From assembly GCF_029227915.1 (NCBI RefSeq), contig NC_079876.1:26573828-26637827 (forward strand): 64,000 nt of DNA, in the 5' to 3' direction. The notes below the pieces were generated by a model, which made no database searches, was not told where the DNA came from, and was given only the letters and a program-made list of their open reading frames with translations. This DNA comes from Hydractinia symbiolongicarpus (lineage: Eukaryota; Cnidaria; Hydrozoa; Anthoathecata; Hydractiniidae). Numbering within the stretch: position 1 is the first letter of the stretch; each line of letters begins with the position of its first letter. Of this stretch, positions 23,666-34,859 are shown in pieces. The position numbers and the translations under genes are program-made.

Positions 23666-24122
23666 GCGCGACTTGGTCAAAGCATATGGAAAGTCATCCG
23701 ACACACTATTCCACAGAGGGTGTAAGAGTAGCGAACGATATCACGCCCACGCAGTTATCTCGCGGAGAAGTGACGAATCGGGTAAGAGACTTATTGACCG
23801 AAGAGTTATCAATCGAGCCTTCTTCAACAAACTTGGAAGTATGTGCTGTCAAGGATGCAACCAAAACCGCAAGACTGGTAACACCAATAAGTGCAAAACA
23901 TGCGGCTGCAAAATCGACCAAGTCATGGTCAAGAATAGAGAACACCTCGACAACTTGCGAAAATATCTCAAACGAAGAGAAGCAGAAAAAGAAGAAAGAG
24001 ATTTCGTTAAAGAGGAAAATAATCTTCGATCCTGCACTAAAAGACACAGAAACGATGAAGAAGAAGAAAACTGCGACATCTGCTACAAAAAACGATGCAC
24101 AGAAGAACTCCTCGACATGTAA
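23666..24122 (+). pseudogene. Viral NS3-like ORF, 3' part (after LINE)
   Basis: The frame opens at the right LINE junction and stays open to the stop at 24120-24122. It contains a compact four-cysteine zinc-finger-like block (CCQGC followed by CKTCGC, near 23840-23910) and a basic, charged C-terminus with a second Cys pair (CDIC). Densovirus NS3 proteins carry such a zinc-binding motif; that is family knowledge from memory. Allowing for the 4-bp duplication, the frame of the upstream part (20308-20468) runs straight into this one. Confidence 0.6.
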
Positions 24123-24648
24123 GCAACTAACAGAAGAAGAATTACGAGAAGCATACGAAGAAGAGATGGAAGAAGATTTGCGAATTGAAGAAGAACTAAA
24201 CAGAGATCGAATGAAAGATATGATGCAAAAAATACGATACCACCAAACACGACATAGCGAATGGGAAAAGAGAGGCAACAAAGCATCATCATTGTGGAAA
24301 AGACTACGAACGAAGTACTACGACAAAGAATGGGCAGAAGAAAATGTCTACAAAGATTTAAATGGAACATTTAGATGCAAAAACTGTTATACCAGATGCG
24401 ACATGCAAGGAATACATTGGAATGGAAGAAATCAAAAATTCGATCAACAAGAATGCGCAGAAGATGAAGATTCAAGAGACGAACGAGAACGAACAGCACG
24501 ACAAACACTGACGGTAGAAGTTGAGAAGAAAAACGAACAAGATGATGGTGAGGAAATACACGATACTGATGATATTTTTGATTTTGATTATTCGCCTGAA
24601 CTTATATATATAATAAGAGGATTTGTACACTATATCTTAAAAGATTAA
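23686..24648 (+). CDS. Acidic ORF overlapping NS3-like, NS2-like
   Basis: A 320-codon frame, ATG at 23686, overlapping the NS3-like frame for its first 145 codons and then alone to 24648. The non-overlapping part is rich in Glu/Asp/Lys with a Cys cluster (FRCKNCYTRC) and an acidic tail (DDIFDFDYSPE). Overlapping nonstructural frames are normal in densoviruses, and NS2 is often acidic. No nickase HuH motif is visible in this or the other frames, so an NS1 N-terminus that should overlap this region is deleted or unrecognisable. In the overlapped part this frame may be open by chance. Confidence 0.45.
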   Translation: MESHPTHYSTEGVRVANDITPTQLSRGEVTNRVRDLLTEELSIEPSSTNLEVCAVKDATKTARLVTPISAKHAAAKSTKSWSRIENTSTTCENISNEEKQKKKKEISLKRKIIFDPALKDTETMKKKKTATSATKNDAQKNSSTCKQLTEEELREAYEEEMEEDLRIEEELNRDRMKDMMQKIRYHQTRHSEWEKRGNKASSLWKRLRTKYYDKEWAEENVYKDLNGTFRCKNCYTRCDMQGIHWNGRNQKFDQQECAEDEDSRDERERTARQTLTVEVEKKNEQDDGEEIHDTDDIFDFDYSPELIYIIRGFVHYILKD

Positions 24649-24663
24649 ATATATTTAGAATGG

Positions 24664-25683
24664 ATGAATAATGCTATATTTACTGCGCCAACAGACAGCA
24701 GCGGCGAGCCAAACAGCAACATAGCCTTCCAAAGCGTAAAACAACAATTCGTAACAATACTATCAGAAGAAAATGTAAGAAATGAAAAACACTTCCAAAC
24801 AGTATTAGCAACAAGCGACAGATTAGTCAACGCAATAACAAAAATGCAACCAGGAATAGTGGAATCACTAAAGAAACATATATATCAAATCAACCGACAG
24901 AAAGTGGAACAACTAACATATCATCAAGCAATCGGACGAATGGAACCGTTCACATGCAAATGCAAAAAGGTAAGATTATGCGACGATTGTATAACCGACG
25001 AAGAAATCATCATAGCAGCGGGATCGATGTGTCAGTTCCTGGAATCAGTAGCGAAAGAGAACGAAATGGATTTCATGGAACTAATGGAAATGATCTACAC
25101 AATATTAGATGGAAGAGGAGGAAAGAAAAATACATTGATATTCATTGGATCAAGCGATAGTGGAAAAACAACATTGATGGATCTACTACTAACACCGTAT
25201 GAACAACACGAAATCGGAAACTTCAAAACACCGTTAAAGAACGCAAACAACACATTCTAGCTGGAAAACTTACCGGGAACAGATATATACAGATGCGAAG
25301 AATGCCTGCTAGAAACCGAAGACGTGGTACAAATACTAAAAGCGTTATTCGAAGGAAATGCAAACTTGGAATCAGATGTGAAATATAAATCACCAATACC
25401 AGTACCAAAAAGACCGGTGGTAGTAACAATGAATGGACACAAACCAAAAGATGTAACAAAACATGTAAGCGCAGAGTACGACGCAATCAAAAACAGATCA
25501 ATTATTATAACAATGAATGAACCATTAAAAGATCGAATAACAGAGGGGAGTATTGTACTGATGAAGAAACACGGAAAACACATTGCAAAAGTATTGTATG
25601 AGAAGTACGGACACTTTAATTTACAGGAAAACGCAATAATAGCAACATCGTATTGTAGTAAGATTGTAAATTCTTTCCTTTAA
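24664..25683 (+). pseudogene. Parvovirus NS1-type SF3 helicase, one in-frame stop
   Basis: A helicase frame runs from about 24664 to 25680 and is broken by a TAG at 25258-25260. A Cys-rich patch (CKCKKVRLCDDC) lies near 24955-24990. The Walker A motif GSSDSGKTT is near 25150. The Walker B region lies about 40 codons later, at the stop. The Walker C/sensor stretch KRPVVVTMNGH is near 25410. This is the superfamily 3 layout of parvovirus NS1, an ATPase-helicase for rolling-hairpin replication. The N-terminal nickase domain is missing, and the remaining length (about 340 codons) is much less than a full NS1. Non-functional. Confidence 0.85.
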
Positions 25684-25705
25684 GTATAATATATACAAAA
25701 AATAA

Positions 25706-26511
25706 AATGTTTATTCACTTTCTTTATCCAACTCACCAACAATAACATCGGTAGTACTGTAAACAAACGGATTGTATATAGGCATACTGTGAAATTGAAG
25801 ATTTTGACGACGATCAAAACCACCTTGATTAAGAACAAGCTAATCACCAGAAGTATAATAAATAGGAACTTCGCCAAACATAATAGGTGTATTGTTAACC
25901 TGACCAGTTTGGTTAGGCCACCAATTATCAGAATGATTCGAATGAAACATAGCGTTCTTAATAATCTCAATCTTGTGAGTAATCTGAATCTCACCATAAA
26001 CACGATAGGGTTGAACATTATCACCCTTCATAAAACGGCTGAATGTAAACAAAATAGGCTTCATAGGATGAGGATCATAAACAGGAACAGGTTTCATACC
26101 AGTAGCGACTTGACAAAAATTACCCCAAGCATGTTGAATATTAGCAACAGTTTCGTAACTAGTAATATTACCGGCTTGACCAAACTTACCATGATCTTGA
26201 GACAATAAGGTCTTCAAAGTACCAGTAATAGGATTCTTATTATAAACACATAACGGGGTCTCATATTGATTACCATCATAACCAGTACCATGAGAAGGAG
26301 GATCTAATAAACCTCCTAAATAATCACAACGAATAGTGTTAGTAAATGTTTGATAACTAGGAGTACCAGCACCAACACGTTTACGAGCACAACGACCAAA
26401 TTCCAATAAGTCAGTACGATGACGCCAATAATGAAGAGTAGGCTCATAATGAAAATCAAATTGATCATCATTCCTTTTCAGTAAATATTGCTTGACATTA
26501 AAATTATTTGT
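25706..26511 (-). pseudogene. Densovirus-like capsid protein, C-terminal fragment
   Basis: On the minus strand a frame is open from about 26511 to 25840. It has one stop there and resumes in the same frame to about 25706. Its aromatic, Asn/Gly-rich sequence (DFHYEPTLHYWR, GLLDPPSHGTGYDG, NHSDNWWPN) is typical of parvovirus capsid proteins. The gene points toward the NS genes with almost no gap, the ambidensovirus arrangement. Only about 270 codons remain, so most of the capsid N-terminus, including any phospholipase region, is absent. Confidence 0.7.
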
Positions 26512-26569
26512 GGGTTATACAGCAAGCTGTAATAATAAAAGTTATCTTAAGATGGTAGTTATACTAGGT

Positions 26570-26775
26570 TTGACATATTAAAGACTTTGCATTCATACCA
26601 AATCTTCCTTGTCACAAGGAATGAACAAAACATTAACAATCCATCCAAAAAGCGATAAGCAACAGATGCGGTAAAAAAAAAACCAGCAATTCAAACTGAA
26701 TTAAACAAGGATAAATGAAAAAAATAAAGCCATAATCTTTAATGTGCTTGAACGGATGGATTTTAAAAAACAATC
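26570..26775. repeat. Interspersed repeat, second of a pair
   Basis: Matches 16165-16375 in order, ending in TCTTTAATGTGCTTGAACGGAT. It stands just beyond the right edge of the viral element, so the integration or a later deletion ended in or beside a repeat. Confidence 0.6.
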
Positions 26776-27050
26776 ATAGGAGAGTTGGATGAAATATTAA
26801 TAATAAAAAAAATGTTTTGACTACGTTTCGGATGTTTGCACATCCATTTTCAAGTCTAGTAACAATTTGTCTTAAATTTATGTAAAAAATACAATGTTTT
26901 AAACAAACTAATAATTAACTATTCAGTTAAATAGATACCATGCCGCTAATGTGATATTGTTGTTAAGCAAGGAACCTCGTAGTATGAATAAACGTCTTAA
27001 TTTCAAGAGAGAAGCGATTACTGTCATGAGCGAGTATGCCAAAATTCTCA
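26776..27050. other. AT-rich spacer, no gene seen
   Basis: Nothing recognisable. A small motif (GGATGTTTGCACATCC) at about 26829-26844 is palindromic. Confidence 0.4.
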
Positions 27051-27189
27051 AAAGATGCTACGTGATCACATATCTGTAGATTTGAGCTTGATAGTTTTTT
27101 TTCCTTCTTCTAAGTTTAGTTTCTTTCTTGAGGCAAACTGTTTAATGATTTTATTATTTTTGTTTATCTTGTTAGGTGTGCATAATCTT

Positions 27190-27790
27190 AGTGCAGGAAA
27201 TACGAATTCCCAGAACAGAAGTCCACACAAAGTTTTGTGCCAATCAATATCAACATTGGAAGCAATGGAAAAGCAAAGAGCCACAAAAAATTGTAGCTAT
27301 GATAACAATCATAGCATTAAACAGAAAAAGCAAGTAACCAATTTAGTAAGAAGTCGATGTTTGATTAATTGCGTGTTAAGTCATCAGCCTACAATAGTCC
27401 TGTAAGATTCTGGTGCACAAATCTCACTGGTTAGTAATCACTATTGGAGAAACAATTTTAAAATGCTACATGTAAACCGTTATCGTCCATACTGGATGAA
27501 CACGATTCTTTACGTGTCCAATAGGGAAACAGCAACGATATTCTCTTTGACGGCTATGTATCATGAAAATGAGTAGTGTTTTGGTGAAGTACAATTTCTT
27601 GTCACATCAGAAAAGATCCAATACCCAATAGTTGGGTTTAACGCACTAAAAGTTTTGTTAAAATGTAACTCTAGCAACAACATTTTCGAAGTTGTTTCGG
27701 AAGCTCTATGCAATTTCAACTCTACAAATTCTGCATTTGTCAATCTACTTCAAAACTAGATGAGGATACAACTCCAAAATTTAAAGTGAG
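27190..27790 (+). pseudogene. Ty3/gypsy-type retropepsin relic
   Basis: Near 27408 the sequence reads DSGAQISLVS, the aspartic protease active-site motif of retroelements. It is followed about 60 codons later by VTSEKIQYPIVGFNALKVLL, matching the second half of gypsy-type retropepsins (I-x-G-x-N-x-L). The upstream ORF 27055-27405 leads into it with a one-base shift. Frames are broken by several stops, and no RT or LTRs are seen nearby. Confidence 0.5.
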
Positions 27791-28119
27791 AAAAGACATT
27801 GCCATTCAAGCTGGCCAAAAGAAAAACATTTGCTGTATAGCAAATGTCGGTAACATCTAGAAAAGTTTGTCCATGAAATTCCAGCATTTTTCTTTCCTTC
27901 ACCGGTGAAGAATTTACAGTTTTCCGTTAAAATAAGATACAAATCTTAAAGCATGGTTCACACGAGTGATAAAGTTATTTTAATCATATTGCGTATGATA
28001 AATTTTCATAAATTTGTTTCTGTGGAACGTCAACAGTACTGGATAAACTTATGAAAAGTCGTCTTAGAACAGTGTTACAAAATTTTTTAGAAACAAAAAC
28101 TTTTGAATTTAATGATTAT

Positions 28120-28240
28120 GAGATAACAAAACAGCAAGCTGTAGTGATTCGACTAGTCTAATGACTCTTATTTTCAGTGGTAGAGGTTAAACCCTCTAAA
28201 GATCTCTATGCAAAGCAAGATCTCCCTTTTACATGGGTGG
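28120..28240 (-). repeat. Direct repeat copy 1 with RT-USP 3' UTR fragment
   Basis: GAGATAACAAAACAGCAAGC through AGTGGTAGAGGTTAA recurs almost exactly at 29459-29524. It is followed by CCTCTAAAGATCTC...CAAGATCTCCCTTTTAC, similar to the 5'-most block of the RT-USP 3' UTR copies (CCTCTAGAGAAAATGCCTC...CACAATTCTCCCTTTT). Confidence 0.55.
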
Positions 28241-29457
28241 TCTGTACAACCAAGTTAATTGAAAAAGCAACCCTCTGGACAATACAAATATTGCAACAAA
28301 ACAAAAAAACAACAACAACATATATTGACATAAAACGTATATATATACAGATAAATAAAAACTATAAAAAAGGGGGCAAACAACTACCAATGCGCCAGGA
28401 CTTGTGAACCTGACTGTAGCTTTACACGTGTTACGGGATCCCGACACTCAGCCTTACACAGGTTGCTTAGGACCAGCCTTGGTCAGGACCAGCCTGAAGT
28501 TACTGGGGTGATATGCGTGGGCGTAAAACCACGAAGATATGAAAGAGAAATTTCACACACCCTTGCAGAGATTCTTACAAGAATAACTATGGGTACAGCA
28601 GGATCGTTAACCCTGTAGACCAAGTGAGCAAACTTATTTTATTCTAGAATACCTTTCATAAACAATGTGCGGATTTGTAAATTTTATAAAGGATTTTTTA
28701 AAAGATGAGTTAGTTGACTTTTAAAATGCAGACGAAAATAAAGAGAAAAGTTCTGGAAGTAAAAATCTCTTCCCAATACAATAGGAAAGGTTAGCTGGGC
28801 AAGTAAGATTGTACCCGGTAATATACGACAAATTCGACCCATTTCACAAGTAACGAGATGTTATACAAAACACTTGGGAAGCCGTCGCCGAGAACCTAGA
28901 ATTAATGATGTTAATTTGTATACTGTATCTGGATCTGAAGAAGAAACGTTTCCAAATGAAACTCTCTTGTTTATATCTCTTTTAGGTCTCAGCCTAGGCA
29001 ATTATTTGAAGATCTTAAAAAGAAATACAACAAAAAAAGACTTAAAATTACCGAAAAAATCTGGGACGTCATTGTACTAAGTCAAAAAAACCGAAAATGC
29101 TCTAGAATCATATAAATATCTATGCTGGTTGGACAATTTCATGGCGCGCAGGGAAGGCAAATCAATTTTGACACGTAACAGTGAAACTCTGACACTGATT
29201 GACAGTGAATGAGAGATGTGACAACAAATTCACTCCAGAAGGCAGTGGAAATCATAAAACAGTTGAGGATGATGAAGGGTTAATTTCTCAAAAAAGAAAA
29301 ATTGATAACGGCAGAATTTCTGATACAAAACTGCCACCAAAAAAAGAAAGCTAAGTGCAACAAACAAACAAGATGATGAACATGGTAGATCTTCTTTGAA
29401 AATCTCTAGGTGCAGACATCAGAGTTACCTAAGTTTGATCAGTTAAAAGCTATGATT

Positions 29458-29556
29458 TTGAGATAACAAAACAGCAAGCTGTAGTGATTCGACTAGTCTA
29501 ATGACTCTTATTTTAAGTGGTAGAGGTTAAGCAAAGCAAGATCTCCCTTTTACAAG
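29458..29556 (-). repeat. Direct repeat copy 2
   Basis: Second copy of the 28120-28240 sequence, lacking about 20 bp of the 3' UTR-like block. The high identity of the two copies suggests a recent local duplication. Confidence 0.6.
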
Positions 29557-30240
29557 AATGTAATATCCGCGAAGCAGTCTTCAGATACAGTATTGGCCAT
29601 TACGATACGTCAAACGTGCAACCTTTGACGAGCTCACCAATAAGGAATTCTCCCCCATTAACACCTATAAGTGGCCAACAGCAATACTCCTATTCATGAA
29701 AAAAGACTACGCATGGAATTGAGGCCAGGGCTGCTAAAAAACTCTTTCTTTCAAGCCGGGCACAACAAAGTTGAATGAAATTATCAGGTATACACTATAA
29801 TAGAGAATATCTATTTTGCCGTATAATTTAATGATATCTCCATAATATTGCATGTGTTTATAACAAACCCCATAATAAAACGAAGACATGACAACTAAAA
29901 TAGCTCAAATTGCCGATTGTTAGTTGTTCAACTAGAGAAGAGAAATATGTTCTGCCTGATCAGTTTCAAGTTTGCCAGTTATACTTAAACGTTTTAAAAT
30001 TTTACTTTTGGCTTTTAGTGGTATTAATACTACTAGCTATGGAACAAGAATTAGTAGTAGAAGAGTTTTTTGAATACTTGTGGGTAAGTTTGTTTGGCTA
30101 GCTAGCAACTTGTTTTTTTTTTTGCTATAGTCTTGTCTTTTTTGGTTGTGTAAATAGATTTATTTTAGGACATAATAACAATTTGTTTGTGTGTAACTTG
30201 ATAAATGCTAGCTAGCTAAAATTCTGAAACTTTAGATACC

Positions 30241-30395
30241 GATTCAGTACTGTTGGAAGAGGACGATATTGATGATGAATGTGTGCATGTTGATATAGAA
30301 AATATAAGTCGTTACACTCAATCACATTTAAAAAAGTGGCTTTTATACCGTGGGGATAGTTTAAGGAAAATTGATACATTAAAAGATGCACAAGT
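30241..30395 (+). pseudogene. SAP-like exon of the YqaJ gene of transposon B
   Basis: An open stretch between an acceptor (CTTTAG at 30230-30235) and a donor (GTGAG|GTATG) encodes an acidic lead (LLEEDDIDDECVHVD) and then a SAP-like helix pair (YTQSHLKKWLLYRGDSL). This is the form found at the N-terminus of YqaJ/SWIM proteins of ISL2EU elements. A preceding short ATG exon at 30040-30084 with donor TGG|GTAAG is possible, but its phase does not fit simply. Confidence 0.5.
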
Positions 30396-30892
30396 GAGGT
30401 ATGCATAAATTTTTAGGTTTGGAGTATATTTATAATGTGCGTATAAATATTTATAAAAAGCTAAAACAAAGAAAAATTTCTCACACAAAAAAATTTTCTC
30501 TTAGAGTGCTGAAGTACTTTAAGTTAAAGACACACAACCTTGTAAACCTAACTGAAGATAAGAAGTGGGTTAAAAAAAGGCTGAAAAAATGAACATACTT
30601 TTGAGACCAATGGCTATGTCGAAACCTGAAATTGAATGTCCAACTATCTTAAAATACAAAATATGCAATGCAACAAATTCAGCTGGACGGTCAAAGTCAT
30701 AGTCAAAATACACCATATCAACATATAGCCCGTCATTATGAAATTGCGTTAGAGAAGGGGCCTGGGCACCATAAAGGGGGAACGGTAATTGAGCTCCCTT
30801 ACGGATTCTGCCACTTAACTTGAGAAAAAGAAGTATAGACATCACATTTTTACACTCTTTAAAAACAAAATAAAATAAAAATTAATTTATGT

Positions 30893-32390
30893 ATGCCTAA
30901 CGTAAATTGCGCTGTTGTAAGTTGCTTTAACAACCCTAAGAAAATCAAGAAATCGAAGGAGCAGTTATGTGAGGTAAATGAAAATGTTAAACACGAACAA
31001 TGTGGTTGTGACCGACCTTTTAAAATGTACTGTTTCCCAAGTATTCGATACAAGGAGCAAAGGGATAAATGGTCTAATGCAATGAAACGAGAAAAAAGTG
31101 ACAAATCAAAATGGGAACCAAAATCAAGTGATCGTGTGTGCTCTATACACTTCGTTGATGGTGTCCCAACAGCTGCAAATCCATATCCTACACTTAAATT
31201 GGGTTATGAAACTCCAATTAGAAAACCAAGAAGAGAATTATATCAAAAACCTTTACCTCTAAAAGAATTAAAACTGTGTTCATCAGATATGGAAAATCAG
31301 TGTAACTTTTCCACATCTGATATTGATGGTGATGCTGATGGCTTATTTACTCCACCATTCGAAAACAGCTATTTTAAAACTCCTACTTCTATAAGCTGTA
31401 GTGGGTGCACTGGTACACAAGAGCTAATTCTTTAGTATCCAAAGTAAACTCCCTTACACTACGAAACCAAACATTATCTGGAGAAAAGATGTTAAAAGCG
31501 TAAAAAGTTCGACATTCACATGGCGAAAAATAAAGTGGCAAGAAGATGAATTTTTACACAGGGTTCACCACCATTGCTTTATTTAATGCAATCTTTATTT
31601 TTCTCAAGCCATATTTATCAAATTTGAGGTACTGGAGAGGTCCAAAGGAAGAACTAATTAACAAATACAAACATACAAAGCCAAACAAAACTGCATTAAA
31701 AAAATTGACACACCGTGACGAATTGTTATTGATATTAATGGGCCTTCGATTAGGTCTTCCTAATGAAGATGTTGCAGACCGTTTTGATATTTCCACAGGA
31801 TTGGCATCCAGTGTTTTTACAACATGGATCAAAGTAATTAGTTTGGTTTTAGGCAGAGCTTTGGTCGTTTGGTTACCAAGTGAAAGTATCCGTGGTCAAG
31901 GCTGGCTATTCAAAATGTCGTGTGATATTGGATTGTGCAGAGGTTTTTATTGAACGACCGCATGTACTTGGTCTGATTATAAGCATCATAACACCCTAAA
32001 GTTCTTGATTGGTATATCACCTACTGGCTTTATTTCATTTTTGAAAACTGCTATGGTGGTCGTTCAAGTGATAAATTTATAACAAAGGACAGTAGTTTTT
32101 ATGAACTTTTGGAGAGAGACGATGAAGTTATGGCAGATACGGTCTTTAAAATACAGGAGGAATTATTATTGAGCTAGTTGGTCTTCCTGGTGCACGATTA
32201 AAGAGCCAAATGACCAGTGCAGAATGTCGTGAAACAAAAGAAGTTGCAAACCTTAGAATTCAATAAACAATAAACCGAATTAAATTTTACAGGATTCTAA
32301 AAAGAACATTACCAATAACTATGTTGCGGCACGCTGATGATATTTTTTTATCGTGTGCTGCATTGTGTAATTTAAAGCCTGTTCTTAATA
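30893..32390 (+). pseudogene. ISL2EU transposase A: THAP, HTH and DDE (broken)
   Basis: The first frame (ATG 30893 to 31435) is a THAP zinc finger: CAVVSCFNNPKK, YCFPSIRY, a Trp, then RVCSIHFVDG and a PTLKLGY end, i.e. C-x4-C ... C-x2-H with the AVPTIF-like tail. From 31546 a second frame holds the HTH_Tnp_4 region (LTHRDELLLILMGLRLGL, DVADRFDISTGLASSVF). The DDE_Tnp_4 core continues in shifted frames: CAEVFIERP near 31940, [24 protein letters not shown] near 32065-32135, and a C-terminal HADDIFLSCAALCNLKPVL near 32330. At least three frameshifts. Family and order are clear; the gene is dead. Confidence 0.8.
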
Positions 32391-32429
32391 AAAAGAAAAC
32401 ACAATCCTGGTTTTTTTTTATATATATAG

Positions 32430-33760
32430 TACTCTATCAGCTTTTCTCTCCAATCACTCCATAAATTCTCATCAAAAACAATTTTGTCAACAACTTTTCC
32501 ATGTGGTGTCCATACAACAAAGTAAGAAAATTATAGTCCAGTTAAAGACATTTGTATCTGACAGTGCGTAAAGTATTTGTGTGTTTTTTTAAGTGAAACA
32601 CTACATTTTCATCTTTACTCAAATATGGTAAATTTGCATCCAGGGCAGTTGGCGATATGTGATTAATTGAATAAGGGTACTTGATTTCTAAGCATGCTTG
32701 TTGGCAGCAAGAACAACTTACGTGTTATTTTCTCAATTTCTTTTGACTGACTCCTTTTAACCATGTTTTTCATATGTTCAATAAATTCTGATTTATTTGA
32801 TGACATAAGAATTATGTCATCTATGCCGATTAAATCTTGTGGTTTCGTTTGCTCATTCTCTGTCTCAATTGATTCATGAAAGAAGTCAACTTCGGGTTTA
32901 GGAACTGCAGTAAATAAAATACTCTCTGGTACAAAATCTTCAATAGCGGCAGCAATATTATTTAAAGTTAATTGCTTTATATGGGTTAAGGCAGGGGGTT
33001 ATACTTTTCTTTAGTTCAGTGCACCAGTGGCCTTTTTTGCTTACCCCGTTGTTCAAAGTTTTCACGTGAAAAGTCCAAGTTTCTTATGTTTGTTGGAGCG
33101 ACGTCTTGACGACTTGGTAACCATTCATTTGCTTTACTCGTACACGATGGTTTTGTCAATCCTAAACGTACAGCCGCCTTAATTCTACACAATGCAGCTG
33201 CAACATGGTTGCAGCTTTGACCCATTCCTGCCATACATGGGCAGTGACAGGCTCTGATTTTGACATTTTTTTCTCAATCACCAACCACAATGCATGATAA
33301 GGATCATGGATTGACTGAGATTTTCTCTTTGAATAAACAAAACTTGCTTCCTGATAGCTCATGGTATAGTGAAGGTTTTAGCCAATCACTTTTGTAATAG
33401 CTGTATACTTTGGAATTTTTATAATCATTCAAATCTTTGCTTCCTAATTCTGCTGGGTAAAACATAAGATAATTAAAAATGTTTGGGTACATAAGCATTG
33501 GCCAAAATGACATCCCTTCATCTTCATTAAACCACCCATGTGGGATTTTATAGGGATCAGGAATAGCTAAACCATCAATTTTTAATTTCCTCTTGTATTC
33601 AATACTAAGCTGATGCTCTACTTCTGCTGCAGTTTTTATAGGCTGTATGTTGTTCTCCATAGCCGAATCACTAGTGCTACAAGTTCCTTTTTCCTTCCAT
33701 TTAATAACATTCTCGAACTCTTAAGTAATCCTTAAGTTCTTCTACTTTTGAAGACTGAAA
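32430..33760 (-). pseudogene. YqaJ/SWIM protein of transposon A (broken)
   Basis: Read on the minus strand from about 33760. A segment GLAIPDPYKIPHGWFNEDEG, MLMYPNIFNYLMFYP comes first. Then a SWIM zinc finger of form C-x-C-xn-C-x-H, ending GQSCNHVAAALCRI, near 33240-33180, and the linker NEWLPSRQDV. A shifted C-terminal YqaJ part follows, with HISPTALDANLPYLS and VVWTPHGKVVDKIVFDENLWSDW near 32560-32450. The YqaJ domain is a lambda-exonuclease-like nuclease. The gene faces the transposase of the same element. Much of the nuclease core is deleted or frame-broken. Confidence 0.75.
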
Positions 33761-33762
33761 AT

Positions 33763-34030
33763 TACAAAGTGCACGCAGAATGATAAACTCGACCAGTTAA
33801 GTCTTAAAATTTAAATTCTACAGGTTTTGCTCCTCTAAAGAATATGCTTATATATAGGAACACAATTCTTCCTTTTTCCAAGGAGATAATTGGCACAAAA
33901 ATTGAACAAACAAACAGACAGAGAGAGTAGGACAGGTCTTCTTTAAAGGGTACAATGGTTTTGACTCATATTCCTGAACCAAGGTACCCAAAATGTCTAG
34001 CTGAGTCACCTCAAAAGAGTCTGCGAACTT
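33763..34030 (-). repeat. RT-USP 3' UTR copy
   Basis: The segment from ATTACAAAGTGCACGCA.AATGATAAACTCGACCAG to CCTCAAAAGAGTCTGCG is the reverse complement of 61975-62260, the 3' UTR that follows a USP coding region. No coding part is attached. It sits at the junction of transposon A with the resumed transposon B. Confidence 0.8.
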
Positions 34031-34145
34031 ATTTTTTAATTAAGTCATAATCAATTTTAATTACTTTCTAATTGTTGAATATCTGATTTTTATACTTCGT
34101 TGTCTCAAGTTAAATTGCGGGCCTCATTCATTTTGACCCCCACTT

Positions 34146-34528
34146 ATGGAGTCCAGGCCACATATCGAACCATATCACAATAAAATTAATAAATACATCG
34201 TTGATAATGCAGTTTCTATTAAAAAACCATTTATTCGAGTTAACCAATTTCTTGCTGAAAATTATGTGGATAAATTATCGGTACACACAAAAGAAAATGA
34301 AAACAGATTTTGTGTTAAAGGTTTGTGTGCGGCAAGTTTGAAAAAAAAGATCATAGCTTCAGTTATGCACATTGTCGGTGTCCTGGAGGAAAAGTGGGTA
34401 CATGCTCACATACATATGCAATGATGAAGCTTCTTGCTAAATGGGCATACGACAAATCTGTGGTTGTTCCTGAACCTAAGCCGTGTAACTCCAACTCATG
34501 TTTGTGGTCTATTCTAGAGACAGGCTAG
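34146..34528 (+). pseudogene. SWIM finger segment of transposon B YqaJ gene
   Basis: Two overlapping frames joined by a one-base shift near 34330. IEPYHNKINKYIVDNAVS is followed by HCRCPGGKVGTCSHTYAMMK, a SWIM-type C-x-C-xn-C-x-H finger, and AKWAYDKSVVVPEP. SWIM fingers bind DNA or protein and sit between the SAP-like and YqaJ domains in these transposon proteins, matching the order here. Confidence 0.65.
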
Positions 34529-34859
34529 AAAAAATACAAATTGCTGATATCAATATTGTTTCGCATACTATTAAATGGAAAGACGCCAAGAAAAAAGGGA
34601 ATAAAGTCTTCTCTATTTGAAGCTTGGACACAAAAAAACCCCAAATGAATAATATGGACCAATTAGTGTCAACAAACAAAAACTTTTCAAAAATAAAAAA
34701 AACAATAATCCTAATAAATATGTAATGAATCTACATACATAATCTATGTATGGATATGCCCTGGTTGGTTCCTGTATAAGCTATCAATGCTCTTTAATGC
34801 CCCCATACTTTAAGGTCTACGAAGAAAATCCTCAAATAAAAAACTATCCTAATTTCCTA

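Larger units (their letters stand above)
27791..30035. other. Repeat-rich region without recognised genes
   Basis: Contains the direct repeats listed separately and the block at 28417-28465 shared with 16.4 kb. A tandem GGACCAGCCT.GGTCAGGACCAGCCTG lies near 28470. The short ORFs at 28874-29080 and 29517-29699 match nothing I know. Confidence 0.4.

Noticed and set aside
23706-24370. Minus-strand Ser/Phe-rich ORFs (191, 76 and 95 codons)
   Set aside because: Complement of the A/G-rich viral NS-type frames; hydrophobic low-complexity shadows.
25789-26208. Plus-strand 139-codon ORF opposite the capsid frame
   Set aside because: Asn/Ile/Thr-rich shadow of the capsid reading frame.
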